In this document: in pieces, positions 8,689 to 17,138 of the stretch | Layout: every line of letters begins with the position of its first letter | Numbering within the stretch: the stretch's first letter is position 1 | NCBI GenBank assembly: GCA_025800395.1 | Contig: JAOXRU010000119.1 | Span: 62,001-126,000 of the forward strand | Direction: 5' to 3' | Length of the DNA: 64,000 bases | DNA from: Flavobacteriaceae bacterium | Lineage (GTDB): Bacteria; Bacteroidota; Bacteroidia; Flavobacteriales; Flavobacteriaceae | Program-made: the position numbers and the translations under genes | The notes under the pieces: model-generated | The model's database searches: none | What the model was told of the DNA's origin: nothing | The model's input: the letters and a program-made list of their open reading frames with translations, nothing else

Positions 8689-9560
8689 CTCTTTTTTCGA
8701 ATACTCCTAAAACTTTCTACCATGACAGCCAATACAATCAGCCCGCCTCCTATAATGGTTTGAAAAGCAGGAATCTCCCCCAGAAAAACCATTGCCAAGA
8801 GTATCCCATACACTGGCTGTGTACTGCTTATAATACTCGCTGTGGTAATAGAAAAATCTCGAAAACTAGCCAAAAGCAAGCTATGACCCAATGCCGTGGT
8901 CACCAACGCCAAAAGCAGAAGCGAACTCCAATTATTGGTTTGCTGAAGTAGGCTATATTCGAAATCAAACAGCACTGGAAACAACAAAATACTTACCACG
9001 AGCAATTGATAAAACATCAACACAGAGCCGTTGAACTCAGATACTTGTTTTTTTAGCATAATATTTCTAATCGCGTAGGTTATAGCAGAAACCACCCCCC
9101 ACAAAATGGCTTGGGTATACTGGTTATTCATGTCGAACTCTGGCACCAAAAAGTAAATTCCAATCAACACCAACACCCCTAAGAGTAAATGGATTCCCTC
9201 TAACTTTTTCTTCAAAAAAATTGGTTCTAAAAAAGCGGTTATCACCGGATATGTAAAAACCGACAATATACCAATAGCTACATTGGACAAATACAAAGCA
9301 TAAAAGTACGTCACCCAATGCATCCCAAATAAAAAACCCGCCATTCCTATTTTTGCGTAAGTACTTCTATTTCCCAAAGAAAGTCTATACCCTTTGAATC
9401 GGCAAAACAAATAAATGATAATTGTAGCCAAAATAGAACGCCAAAAAATAGTGTGCTGAGGCAAAAAACTAACCGTTCTCCCCAAAACGCCTGAAGTACT
9501 TATAAACAATACCGCCAAATTGATTTGCAGTACAGGCCAAATTCGTTTGCTAGTATTCAT
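8685..9560 (-). CDS. DMT-superfamily (EamA) transporter
   Basis: A 291-residue inner-membrane protein with about ten hydrophobic segments arranged as two EamA repeats. The first begins VLFISTSGVLGRTVSFLP with the IFWRSILATIIIYL pair, and the second begins ILWGVVSAITYAIRNIMLKK. Late motifs SSTQPVYGILLAMVFLGE and GGGLIVLAVM match the end of EamA proteins. Members export metabolites or amino acids, and the substrate cannot be inferred. Its ATG overlaps the stop of the upstream 514-residue gene by one base (TAATG), which indicates an operon with coupled translation. Confidence 0.92.
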   Translation of the reverse strand: MNTSKRIWPVLQINLAVLFISTSGVLGRTVSFLPQHTIFWRSILATIIIYLFCRFKGYRLSLGNRSTYAKIGMAGFLFGMHWVTYFYALYLSNVAIGILSVFTYPVITAFLEPIFLKKKLEGIHLLLGVLVLIGIYFLVPEFDMNNQYTQAILWGVVSAITYAIRNIMLKKQVSEFNGSVLMFYQLLVVSILLFPVLFDFEYSLLQQTNNWSSLLLLALVTTALGHSLLLASFRDFSITTASIISSTQPVYGILLAMVFLGEIPAFQTIIGGGLIVLAVMVESFRSIRKKS

Positions 9561-11104
9561 TAGCGCATTATCTTTTTAGCTTTATTTCTAATGATTTCTC
9601 CCACAGGACGATTTTCGATCCTACTCTCCAACCACGACAAGATATCTAGGTATAAAAACGCTCTTTTCTCATACGGATGGTGTTCGTATTTTTTCAATTC
9701 CTTGTGCAAATCAATAAATGCCTGCTTGAGTTGGTGCGGATAAATGTTTCCCAAATTTTTTAGGAACTTGATCATTTCCTTTTGAACCACATGCAACTCA
9801 TTCATTTTTAGCAAAAATTTATAGGTCGTTCGCAATTGCCGTTCCAAATGATAATCTAGCCCTGCTTCGTAATGTGAAACCAAACTCAATACACGCGAAA
9901 AACACATCAAATCCTCACGTATCACTAAGTTTTTGTTTTGAATGATAATTTTTAAATAGTGAATACAGTTTTTGTGATCCCCTTTACCAAAATACAAACA
10001 GGCTATTTTGTAGTAAAAAACCATAATGTGATGTTCGTCCAGTCTATCTTTCTCTTTCTCTATCGCTCGCAACAACTCGGGCACCATATCGATTCCTGCT
10101 TCAAAATCTCCTTGCATAAAAAACTGATTGAGTGCAGAAACATATTTATTCAGAAACACAATAGTGCAAAGGTTGTCGTTTTTGGGAAACTTTTTGCCCT
10201 CTATCACCAACATCATTTTGGTTCTAGCTTCTTTAAACTTACTATAATAATTGAGTAAAAATAAAGACTCTAATAAATACTGCTGACCTTTGAGATAAAA
10301 AACTGGGTGTATACCAACCATTTTGGGAAATTCTTCAAACAAATCCACCCATTTTTTAGAATATTTGAAACAAGAAATAAAGTCTTGTGTTAGCAAACTA
10401 TACCAGAGATTAGCCTGGAAGTACCACAATTTTTCTCTAAAGCCAAGATTGGTAATATCGATCTCAGGAAGCAATCTATAAAAGTATGCACTTATCTGTC
10501 TGTATTCATCATCATTTTTTACATATCCCATTTTTAGAATAAGTCCATATAGCTGTAGTGACAAATTGGATAATTTGGATGCCAACACATTAGCCGTACT
10601 CAACTCTTTCGCTTGAATGGCAAGTTCATCCGCTCTGGAAGAAATACTACGAGTAATATATTGTGTTTCTATTACCTTTTCCAACTCTACAATTTCGTAG
10701 GCAATATTTTTTTCTTCGTGATCTACTGCAACACTTTTTACTTTATCCAATATCTTCAAACTCTGTTTGTACAGGCCTTTGTTGTATAATATGGTAGCAA
10801 AATCGAGTTGTTCTCTAATCTGGATCCTAATATTTTGATTGACTGGATTCATGCGAAGACTCACCAAAATTTGTTTATACAAATGTGCTTTTAGGTTGGA
10901 CAGTTGTTGTTTTTTAACAATTCCACTTTGCAAGATCACTTTTTCAGAATATTCAGTGAGCTTGTCCAAAAGATTAAATAATGCAATAAATTTGGCATCG
11001 GTATTTACCCCCAGTCTTCCAACATATAAGCGAAATTGTCTCTTTTCTGACTTAGAAAGGGACTTCATCAAGATAAATAAAGCGTCTTTATGGGTATTTG
11101 TCAT
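9560..11104 (-). CDS. Helical-repeat (TPR-like) cytoplasmic protein of unknown function
   Basis: A 514-residue protein without a signal peptide or membrane segment. The start SKSEKRQFRLYVGRL is followed by repeated amphipathic helix pairs such as LYNKGLYKQSLKILDKVK, YYKIACLYFGKGDHKNCIHYLKIIIQ and ALNQFFMQGDFEAGIDMV. These have the spacing of tetratricopeptide-like repeats. I recognise this as a protein type conserved in flavobacteria but know no function for it. It is the upstream partner of the EamA gene and is divergent from leuA, with 148 bases between the starts. Confidence 0.8.
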   Translation of the reverse strand: MTNTHKDALFILMKSLSKSEKRQFRLYVGRLGVNTDAKFIALFNLLDKLTEYSEKVILQSGIVKKQQLSNLKAHLYKQILVSLRMNPVNQNIRIQIREQLDFATILYNKGLYKQSLKILDKVKSVAVDHEEKNIAYEIVELEKVIETQYITRSISSRADELAIQAKELSTANVLASKLSNLSLQLYGLILKMGYVKNDDEYRQISAYFYRLLPEIDITNLGFREKLWYFQANLWYSLLTQDFISCFKYSKKWVDLFEEFPKMVGIHPVFYLKGQQYLLESLFLLNYYSKFKEARTKMMLVIEGKKFPKNDNLCTIVFLNKYVSALNQFFMQGDFEAGIDMVPELLRAIEKEKDRLDEHHIMVFYYKIACLYFGKGDHKNCIHYLKIIIQNKNLVIREDLMCFSRVLSLVSHYEAGLDYHLERQLRTTYKFLLKMNELHVVQKEMIKFLKNLGNIYPHQLKQAFIDLHKELKKYEHHPYEKRAFLYLDILSWLESRIENRPVGEIIRNKAKKIMR

Positions 11105-11182
11105 CGTAAATGTTTTTGGCTACCCCTCTGATTTACAGAAGAGATACAATTCAACAAACCAATTAAGCATTGTAATTTAATT

Positions 11183-11199
11183 TAAGAACAAATTTCTTA
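11183..11199. promoter_or_regulatory. Inverted repeat in the leuA upstream region
   Basis: TAAGAA, five bases, TTCTTA form a perfect 6-bp palindrome 54 bases before the leuA ATG, in the region shared with the divergent 514-residue gene. It may be a regulator site. The leader contains no run of Leu codons and no obvious attenuator, so a peptide-leader mechanism for leu is not supported. Confidence 0.3.
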
Positions 11200-11252
11200 C
11201 AATATTACATCTATTAATTTAGTATTTGCAAATGATTTTTTGAGAAAACGGT

Positions 11253-12425
11253 ATGAGTACAGAAAAAGTAGAAATTTTTGACACCACATTAAGAGATGGG
11301 GAACAAGTCCCAGGATGCAAATTGGATACCAAGCAAAAGTTGGTTATTGCAGAACGTTTGGACGAACTGGGAGTAGATATCATTGAGGCAGGTTTTCCAA
11401 TTTCGAGTCCTGGAGATTTCCAATCGGTAAACGAGATTTCCAAACTTGTAAAAAACGCTCGAGTTTGTGGGCTTACAAGAGCCGTAAAAAAAGACATCGA
11501 AGTTGCCGCTGCCGCTCTCAAAGCCGCCAAACGACCTCGTATCCATACAGGAATCGGCACTTCCGACTCTCATATTCGATACAAATTCAACGCTACACAA
11601 GACGAGATTATCGAGCGGGCCATAGCCGCGGTGAGCTATGCCAAAACTTTTGTAGAGGATGTGGAATTCTATGCAGAAGATGCGGGCAGGACAGACAATG
11701 AATTTTTGGCAAAAGTATGTGAAGCCGTTGTAAGCGCAGGAGCTACAGTGCTCAACATCCCTGACACTACTGGATATTGTTTACCGGAGGAATACGGTGC
11801 AAAAATGCGGTATCTAAAAGAAAACGTAAAAGGGATTCACAAAGCCACATTATCTTGTCATTGTCACAACGATTTGGGCTTAGCCACTGCCAATTCCATC
11901 GAAGGGGTAATCCACGGTGCACGCCAGATAGAATGCACCATCAATGGCTTGGGCGAAAGAGCTGGAAATACCGCTTTGGAAGAAGTTGTGATGGTATTGC
12001 GCCAGCACCCTTACCTCAATCTCGACACCAATATAAATACGCGATTGCTATACGACACTAGCCAAATGGTCTCTCATTTGATGGGGATGCCTGTACAACC
12101 CAATAAAGCTATAGTAGGCGCCAATGCTTTTGCTCATAGTAGTGGTATACACCAAGATGGGGTCATCAAGCAGAGAGAAACATACGAAATCATAGATCCC
12201 GCTGAAGTCGGAGTCACAGAATCCTCTATCGTTCTTACTGCACGAAGTGGTAGAGCCGCCTTGGCATATCGAGCCAAAAAGGTTGGATACGAACTCACCA
12301 AGGTTCAGTTAGACACTGTATATGTAGAATTTTTAAAATTTGCGGATAGAAAAAAAGAAATTGAAGACAACGATATACACGAAATTATCTCTAAAACAGA
12401 TATCGGTATTAAAGCTGTTTCCTAA
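11253..12425 (+). CDS. leuA: 2-isopropylmalate synthase, short form
   Basis: A 390-residue enzyme condensing acetyl-CoA with 2-oxoisovalerate, the committed step to leucine. The HMGL-like TIM barrel is clear: [13 protein letters not shown] near the N-terminus, [11 protein letters not shown], the metal-binding [12 protein letters not shown] (HxH), [10 protein letters not shown] and [12 protein letters not shown]. The enzyme stops at about residue 390, whereas leucine-feedback-regulated LeuA proteins of the E. coli type reach about 520 residues with a C-terminal LeuA_dimer domain, which is absent here. Homocitrate or citramalate synthases are relatives, but leuCDB directly downstream makes LeuA the best call. 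The leuC gene starts 21 bases later. Confidence 0.93.
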   Translation: MSTEKVEIFDTTLRDGEQVPGCKLDTKQKLVIAERLDELGVDIIEAGFPISSPGDFQSVNEISKLVKNARVCGLTRAVKKDIEVAAAALKAAKRPRIHTGIGTSDSHIRYKFNATQDEIIERAIAAVSYAKTFVEDVEFYAEDAGRTDNEFLAKVCEAVVSAGATVLNIPDTTGYCLPEEYGAKMRYLKENVKGIHKATLSCHCHNDLGLATANSIEGVIHGARQIECTINGLGERAGNTALEEVVMVLRQHPYLNLDTNINTRLLYDTSQMVSHLMGMPVQPNKAIVGANAFAHSSGIHQDGVIKQRETYEIIDPAEVGVTESSIVLTARSGRAALAYRAKKVGYELTKVQLDTVYVEFLKFADRKKEIEDNDIHEIISKTDIGIKAVS

Positions 12426-12446
12426 ATCGTTAGAAGAAGCTAAAAC

Positions 12447-13823
12447 ATGAAAAAAACTTTATTTGATAAGGTCTGGGATGCACACGTAGTGCATCAGGTA
12501 GAGAATGGTCCTCAGGTATTGTATATAGATAAGCATCTTATACACGAGGTTACCAGCCCACAAGCATTTGAGGAATTAGATAGCAGAAATATTCCTGTGT
12601 TTCGTCCACAGCAAATCGTTGCAACGGCAGACCACAATACACCTACCAAAAATCAGCATCTTCCCATAGCAGATGAACTCTCTCGCTTACAATTGCAAAA
12701 ACTGAGCGAAAACTGCAAAAAAAACAATATAGAATTATATGCCCTTGGCCACCAATATAATGGAATCATACACGTAATTGCCCCAGAATTGGGAGTCACA
12801 CAACCAGGCATGACTATGGTATGTGGCGATAGCCACACCTCTACACATGGTGCTTTTGGCGCCATCGCTTTTGGAATAGGTACGAGTCAAGTAGCTCAGG
12901 TATTTGCAAGTCAATGTCTCCTATTGCAAAAACCCAAAAGTATGCGTGTAACCGTAAACGGAAAGCTAAAACCCAATGTGCATCCAAAAGATGTGATACT
13001 CTATATTATTTCAAAACTCGGTACCAATTCTGGAACTGGATATTTTTGCGAATACGCAGGTGAAGTTTTCGAACAAATGTCAATGGAAGGAAGAATGACC
13101 GTATGTAATATGAGTATAGAAATGGGAGCTCGTGGAGGAATGATTGCCCCTGATCAAACTACGTTTGACTATATAAAGGGAAGGGAGTTTGCCCCGAAAG
13201 GAGCCCAATTGGAAGAAAAAATAGCCTATTGGAAAACCCTACCAACCGATATAGACGCAAGTTTTGACAAGGAGTATCACTTTGAGGCAGAAGATATCGA
13301 ACCTATGTTGACATTTGGCACAAATCCCGGTATGGGAATCAAAATCACAGATTCTATTCCTCAATCCACAGGACAGTCCTTCGATAAGGCTATGGAATAT
13401 ATGCGGTTTGAAGCAGGAGAAGCCATGGAAGGAAAAAAGGTCGATTATGTGTTTATCGGAAGCTGCACCAATAGTAGAATAGAAGATTTTAGAGTTGCGG
13501 CAGCATACATCAAAGGCAAACAAAAGGCACAAAACATCACGGCATGGCTCGTACCTGGCTCCCAGCAAGTAGCCAAGCAAATTGTTGAAGAAGGTCTATT
13601 AGACACCTTTGAAGAAGCTGGCTTTGAACTGCGTGAGCCTGGATGCTCGGCTTGTTTGGCTATGAATGACGACAAAATACCACCTGGTGCCTATTGTGTT
13701 TCTACCTCCAACAGAAACTTTGAAGGCAGACAAGGACCAGGCTCCAAAACGATATTGGCAAGCCCCCTAACGGCTGCGGCAGCTGCAGTAAACGGTAAAA
13801 TAGTAAACCCTAGCCAACAGTAA
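12447..13823 (+). CDS. leuC: 3-isopropylmalate dehydratase large subunit
   Basis: A 458-residue aconitase-family subunit that forms a heterodimer with LeuD and isomerises 2- to 3-isopropylmalate. Family blocks are [45 protein letters not shown] and [11 protein letters not shown]. The three Cys ligands of the [4Fe-4S] cluster are the one in GSCTNS and the two in GCSAC. The end [24 protein letters not shown] is typical. The length matches the bacterial family. Only two bases separate it from leuD. Confidence 0.97.
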   Translation: MKKTLFDKVWDAHVVHQVENGPQVLYIDKHLIHEVTSPQAFEELDSRNIPVFRPQQIVATADHNTPTKNQHLPIADELSRLQLQKLSENCKKNNIELYALGHQYNGIIHVIAPELGVTQPGMTMVCGDSHTSTHGAFGAIAFGIGTSQVAQVFASQCLLLQKPKSMRVTVNGKLKPNVHPKDVILYIISKLGTNSGTGYFCEYAGEVFEQMSMEGRMTVCNMSIEMGARGGMIAPDQTTFDYIKGREFAPKGAQLEEKIAYWKTLPTDIDASFDKEYHFEAEDIEPMLTFGTNPGMGIKITDSIPQSTGQSFDKAMEYMRFEAGEAMEGKKVDYVFIGSCTNSRIEDFRVAAAYIKGKQKAQNITAWLVPGSQQVAKQIVEEGLLDTFEEAGFELREPGCSACLAMNDDKIPPGAYCVSTSNRNFEGRQGPGSKTILASPLTAAAAAVNGKIVNPSQQ

Positions 13824-13825
13824 TT

Positions 13826-14416
13826 ATGGAAAGATTTAAAACCCTGACTTCTACAGCCGTTCCCTTACAAATAGAGAATGTGGATACGGATCAAATTATA
13901 CCCGCACGCTTTCTCAAAGCCACAAATCGGGATGGCTTTGGCGAAAACATGTTTAGAGACTGGCGCTTTGAGGACAACAACCAACCCAAGAAAGATTCGG
14001 TATTCAACCAAGAACAATACAGCGGTTCTATACTAGTTGCCAGCAACAATTTTGGTTGTGGGTCTAGTCGTGAGCATGCTGCTTGGGCAATCTACGACTA
14101 TGGTTTTCGAGTGGTTGTTTCTAGTTATTTTGCAGATATCTTTAAAGGTAATGCGCTCAACAATGGATTATTACCAGTACAGCTGAGCCCTGAGTTTTTA
14201 AATGAAGTATTTTCTGTTATCCATCAAAATCCAAATGCAACTTTTACCGTAAATTTGCAAGATCAATTATTTATTATCGATCAAACAGGAGCGCAAAGTC
14301 ATTTTGACATCAACGCATACAAAAAAATGTGTCTGCAAAACGGCTATGACGATATCGATTTTTTATTGAGTCAAAAAGAAAATATCGAGGCCTTTGAAAC
14401 AAAAAAAGAGAACTAA
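13826..14416 (+). CDS. leuD: 3-isopropylmalate dehydratase small subunit
   Basis: A 196-residue swivel-domain subunit, partner of LeuC. Recognisable blocks are [53 protein letters not shown] and [13 protein letters not shown]. The GCGSSREHA loop contributes to substrate binding at the interface. The length is usual for the family. It ends with a Glu/Lys-rich tail and is followed by leuB after 12 bases. Confidence 0.97.
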   Translation: MERFKTLTSTAVPLQIENVDTDQIIPARFLKATNRDGFGENMFRDWRFEDNNQPKKDSVFNQEQYSGSILVASNNFGCGSSREHAAWAIYDYGFRVVVSSYFADIFKGNALNNGLLPVQLSPEFLNEVFSVIHQNPNATFTVNLQDQLFIIDQTGAQSHFDINAYKKMCLQNGYDDIDFLLSQKENIEAFETKKEN

Positions 14417-14428
14417 AAAGATATACTT

Positions 14429-15547
14429 ATGAATTACAATATAGCAGTTTTGGCAGGAGACGGCATTGGGCCTGAGGTGACCAAACAAGCGATAAAAACT
14501 TTGAATGCTATCTCCGAAGTCTACGGGCATCATTTTTATTATACCGAAGCCAGTGTTGGCGCGATCGCCATAGAGGAGACGGGCAACCCCTTACCAGAAA
14601 AAACATTGGAAGTATGTTACAACTCCAACGCCATATTGTTTGGGGCTATTGGAGATCCAAAATACGACAACAATCCAAACGCTAAAGTTCGACCAGAACA
14701 AGGACTGTTACAATTGAGAAAGTCCCTAGGGCTTTACACCAATATTCGTCCTGTTAGAGCTTATGAAGCGGTAATGGATCGTTCGCCTTTAAAAAGAGAT
14801 CGTATACTTGGCACCGACTTTACTATCTATAGAGAGCTTACTGGTGGTATTTATTTTGGAGAAAAAAACTTGAGCGAAGATGGTACTACCGCCTCCGACC
14901 TATGTACCTATACCGAAAAAGAAGTTGAACGCATTGCACATTTGGCGTTTAAAGCAGCAAGAACGCGAAAAAACAAACTCACCCTGGTAGACAAAGCCAA
15001 TGTATTGGAGAGCTCTCGATTGTGGAGAAGAGTGGTAACCGAAATAGGAAAAAGCTACCCAGAAGTAGAAATAGAATATTTGTTTGTAGACAATGCGGCC
15101 ATGCAAATTATAGTCAATCCGAGCCAATTTGATGTGATCCTAACCGAAAATATGTTTGGAGATATCCTCTCGGATGAAGCTAGCGTTATTGGAGGCTCTA
15201 TAGGGATGTTGGCCTCTGCCTCTATTGGAGACAGCAGTGCGCTGTTTGAACCCATACATGGCTCGTACCCTCAAGCAACAGGAAAAAACATAGCCAATCC
15301 TATAGCTTCTATCCTATCGGCCGCCATGTTACTTTCTCATCTTGGACTCACCGAGGAATCTGAAGTGGTAAACAAAGCAGTTGATATTGCACTAGACAAA
15401 GGTATTGTAACAGCAGATATTGACCCAAAAAGCAATTATGGCACCGAAGAAGTTGGCGATTATATTGCCTCAAAGATCCACGATATCGACAATATCAAAC
15501 CATTGAATAAAGAAAATATAGATTTTGGAAAATCAACCATTATTTAA
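14429..15547 (+). CDS. leuB: 3-isopropylmalate dehydrogenase
   Basis: A 372-residue NAD-dependent oxidative decarboxylase acting on 3-isopropylmalate. Motifs include LAGDGIGPEVTKQAIK, LFGAIGDPKYD, LLQLRKSLGLYTNIRPVRAY, RELTGGIYFGEK, VDKANVLESSRLWR, DNAAMQIIVNPSQFDVI, ENMFGDILSDEASVIGGSIG and EPIHGSYPQATGKNIANP. The last includes the NAD-binding segment. It closes the leuACDB operon, and the gene order is the pathway enzymes without the branched-chain ilv genes. A hairpin terminator follows about 40 bases after the stop. Confidence 0.97.
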   Translation: MNYNIAVLAGDGIGPEVTKQAIKTLNAISEVYGHHFYYTEASVGAIAIEETGNPLPEKTLEVCYNSNAILFGAIGDPKYDNNPNAKVRPEQGLLQLRKSLGLYTNIRPVRAYEAVMDRSPLKRDRILGTDFTIYRELTGGIYFGEKNLSEDGTTASDLCTYTEKEVERIAHLAFKAARTRKNKLTLVDKANVLESSRLWRRVVTEIGKSYPEVEIEYLFVDNAAMQIIVNPSQFDVILTENMFGDILSDEASVIGGSIGMLASASIGDSSALFEPIHGSYPQATGKNIANPIASILSAAMLLSHLGLTEESEVVNKAVDIALDKGIVTADIDPKSNYGTEEVGDYIASKIHDIDNIKPLNKENIDFGKSTII

Positions 15548-15588
15548 AAGACAATAATGACAAATCGAAACATATCGTTTCGGAAATA

Positions 15589-15637
15589 AAAAAGAACGAA
15601 GCAAGAAATTTCTTTTCTTTCCCTTGCTACGTTTTTT
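15589..15637. terminator. Bidirectional terminator between leuB and trpB
   Basis: AACGAAGCAAG and CTTGCTACGTT pair with a single mismatch around an 18-base loop. The hairpin has A-rich sequence on the left and a T-run on the right, so it can serve both convergent genes. A second, smaller palindrome CGAAAC/GTTTCG lies just before it at 15566-15582. Confidence 0.8.
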
Positions 15638-15658
15638 TGTTATAATGGTATGGGATTC

Positions 15659-16861
15659 CTACTTGGGCAAACCAAAGGTATCCACCACATAGTCTAGGTC
15701 TTTATCCCCTCTCCCACTTAGATTGATCAGTATGGATTTTTTGGGGTTTTCTGTCGCATATTTCAATCCAAATGCAACCGCATGTGCACTTTCTAAAGCA
15801 GGTATGATTCCCTCCATTCTACTCAATTCATAAAAAGCATCTACTGTTTCTTTATCTGAGGCTGTGGTATATTCTACCCTGCCTTTATCTTTGAGCATGG
15901 AGTGCTCTGGTCCAACACCAGGATAATCCAAACCACTGGCTACTGAATGTACCGGAGCAGGTACTCCGTTTTCGTCTTGTAAGGTAATACATCTAAAGCC
16001 GTGTATTACTCCAGGGGTGCCAAATGTCATGGTAGCAGCATGTTCGCCTATGGCATCTAAAGTTCTACCTCCTGGTTCAATACCAAACAACTCTACATTG
16101 TCATCGTCCAGAAAGCCAGAAAAAATACCCATAGCATTACTACCTCCACCCACACATGCCATAACGGCATCTGGGTTCTCTCCGGTAATTTCATAAAACT
16201 GTTCTTTGGCTTCTATACCAATGACTCTTTGGAAATCGCGCACCATCATTGGAAAGGGGTGCGGACCTACAACCGACCCTATACAATAAATAGTATTTAT
16301 CGGGTCTTTTAAATAAGCTTCGAAAGCCGAATCTACAGCTTCTTTTAGTGTTTTGAGCCCGTGTGAAGCAGGCACAACCGTGGCACCCAATATCTTCATG
16401 CGCATCACATTGGGGTGTTCTTTCTTTATATCCACTTCTCCCATATGAATCTCACACTCCAAACCAAAATAAGCTGCTGCTGTAGCCAAAGCCACTCCAT
16501 GCTGTCCCGCACCCGTTTCTGCAATCAACTTTTTTTTGCCCATATACTTCGCCAACAAAGCTTCGCCCATACAATGATTGAGCTTGTGCGCACCTGTATG
16601 ATTGAGATCTTCTCTTTTCAAATAAATGCGCCCGCCATACTTCTCTGATAATCTATTGCAATAGTATACAGGTGTAGGTCTACCCTGATAATGCTTGCGA
16701 ATCGATCGCAACTCGGATATAAACTTATGGGACTTACTTATTGCAAAATAGGCATCGTTGATGCGGTGCATTTCTTCTTGTAGATCAGGTGGAATGAAAC
16801 TTCCTCCATATTCCTCAAAAAAACCCTCATGATTGGGGTATGTTTTAAAATAGTTAGCCAT
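15659..16861 (-). CDS. trpB: Tryptophan synthase beta chain
   Basis: A 400-residue PLP enzyme joining indole and serine to tryptophan. The PLP lysine is in [15 protein letters not shown] (Lys93). The catalytic Glu lies in [11 protein letters not shown], and the phosphate loop is [10 protein letters not shown]. The length and motifs fit the TrpB1 type, which normally works with TrpA; the longer TrpB2 type is not indicated. No trpA or other trp gene lies beside it: the neighbours are the convergent leu operon and the divergent pheT. It may be a second TrpB, or the sole one separated from the main trp operon. Confidence 0.95.
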   Translation of the reverse strand: MANYFKTYPNHEGFFEEYGGSFIPPDLQEEMHRINDAYFAISKSHKFISELRSIRKHYQGRPTPVYYCNRLSEKYGGRIYLKREDLNHTGAHKLNHCMGEALLAKYMGKKKLIAETGAGQHGVALATAAAYFGLECEIHMGEVDIKKEHPNVMRMKILGATVVPASHGLKTLKEAVDSAFEAYLKDPINTIYCIGSVVGPHPFPMMVRDFQRVIGIEAKEQFYEITGENPDAVMACVGGGSNAMGIFSGFLDDDNVELFGIEPGGRTLDAIGEHAATMTFGTPGVIHGFRCITLQDENGVPAPVHSVASGLDYPGVGPEHSMLKDKGRVEYTTASDKETVDAFYELSRMEGIIPALESAHAVAFGLKYATENPKKSILINLSGRGDKDLDYVVDTFGLPK

Positions 16862-17018
16862 ATTAAAGCGTTTAGTAATTATAACAATGAAGATATAAAT
16901 TCCTATTTTTTTTTCAAAAAAAACACACCATTATCACAAGAAAATAACAAACAGTGAGCTACTTAAAGAATTTGCTTTGATTTTGGGACTATTAATTGTA
17001 ATTCTATAAAAAAAGCAA

Positions 17019-17049
17019 TTGGGCAATTTAAAGCATTGTTTTATCTTTG
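17019..17049 (+). promoter_or_regulatory. Bacteroidota-type promoter for pheT
   Basis: TTG at 17019-17021 and TATCTTTG at 17042-17049 are 20 bases apart, matching the -33/-7 pattern of the primary sigma factor in this phylum (TTG, about 19-21 bases, TAnnTTTG). Transcription would begin near 17055, leaving a leader of about 85 bases before pheT. No anti-terminator structure was recognised in it. Confidence 0.6.
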
Positions 17050-17138
17050 ACCCGAATTCTACCAAGTACAATTGGAAAAAATCCAACCCAATAAAGCACA
17101 AAAAAGTGTAGAAAACTGACTTTTTGAAAGTATAAAGA

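Noticed and set aside
11105-11252. Leucine attenuator or T-box in front of leuA
   Set aside because: No Leu codon run, leader frame or terminator/anti-terminator pair; only a 6-bp palindrome is present.
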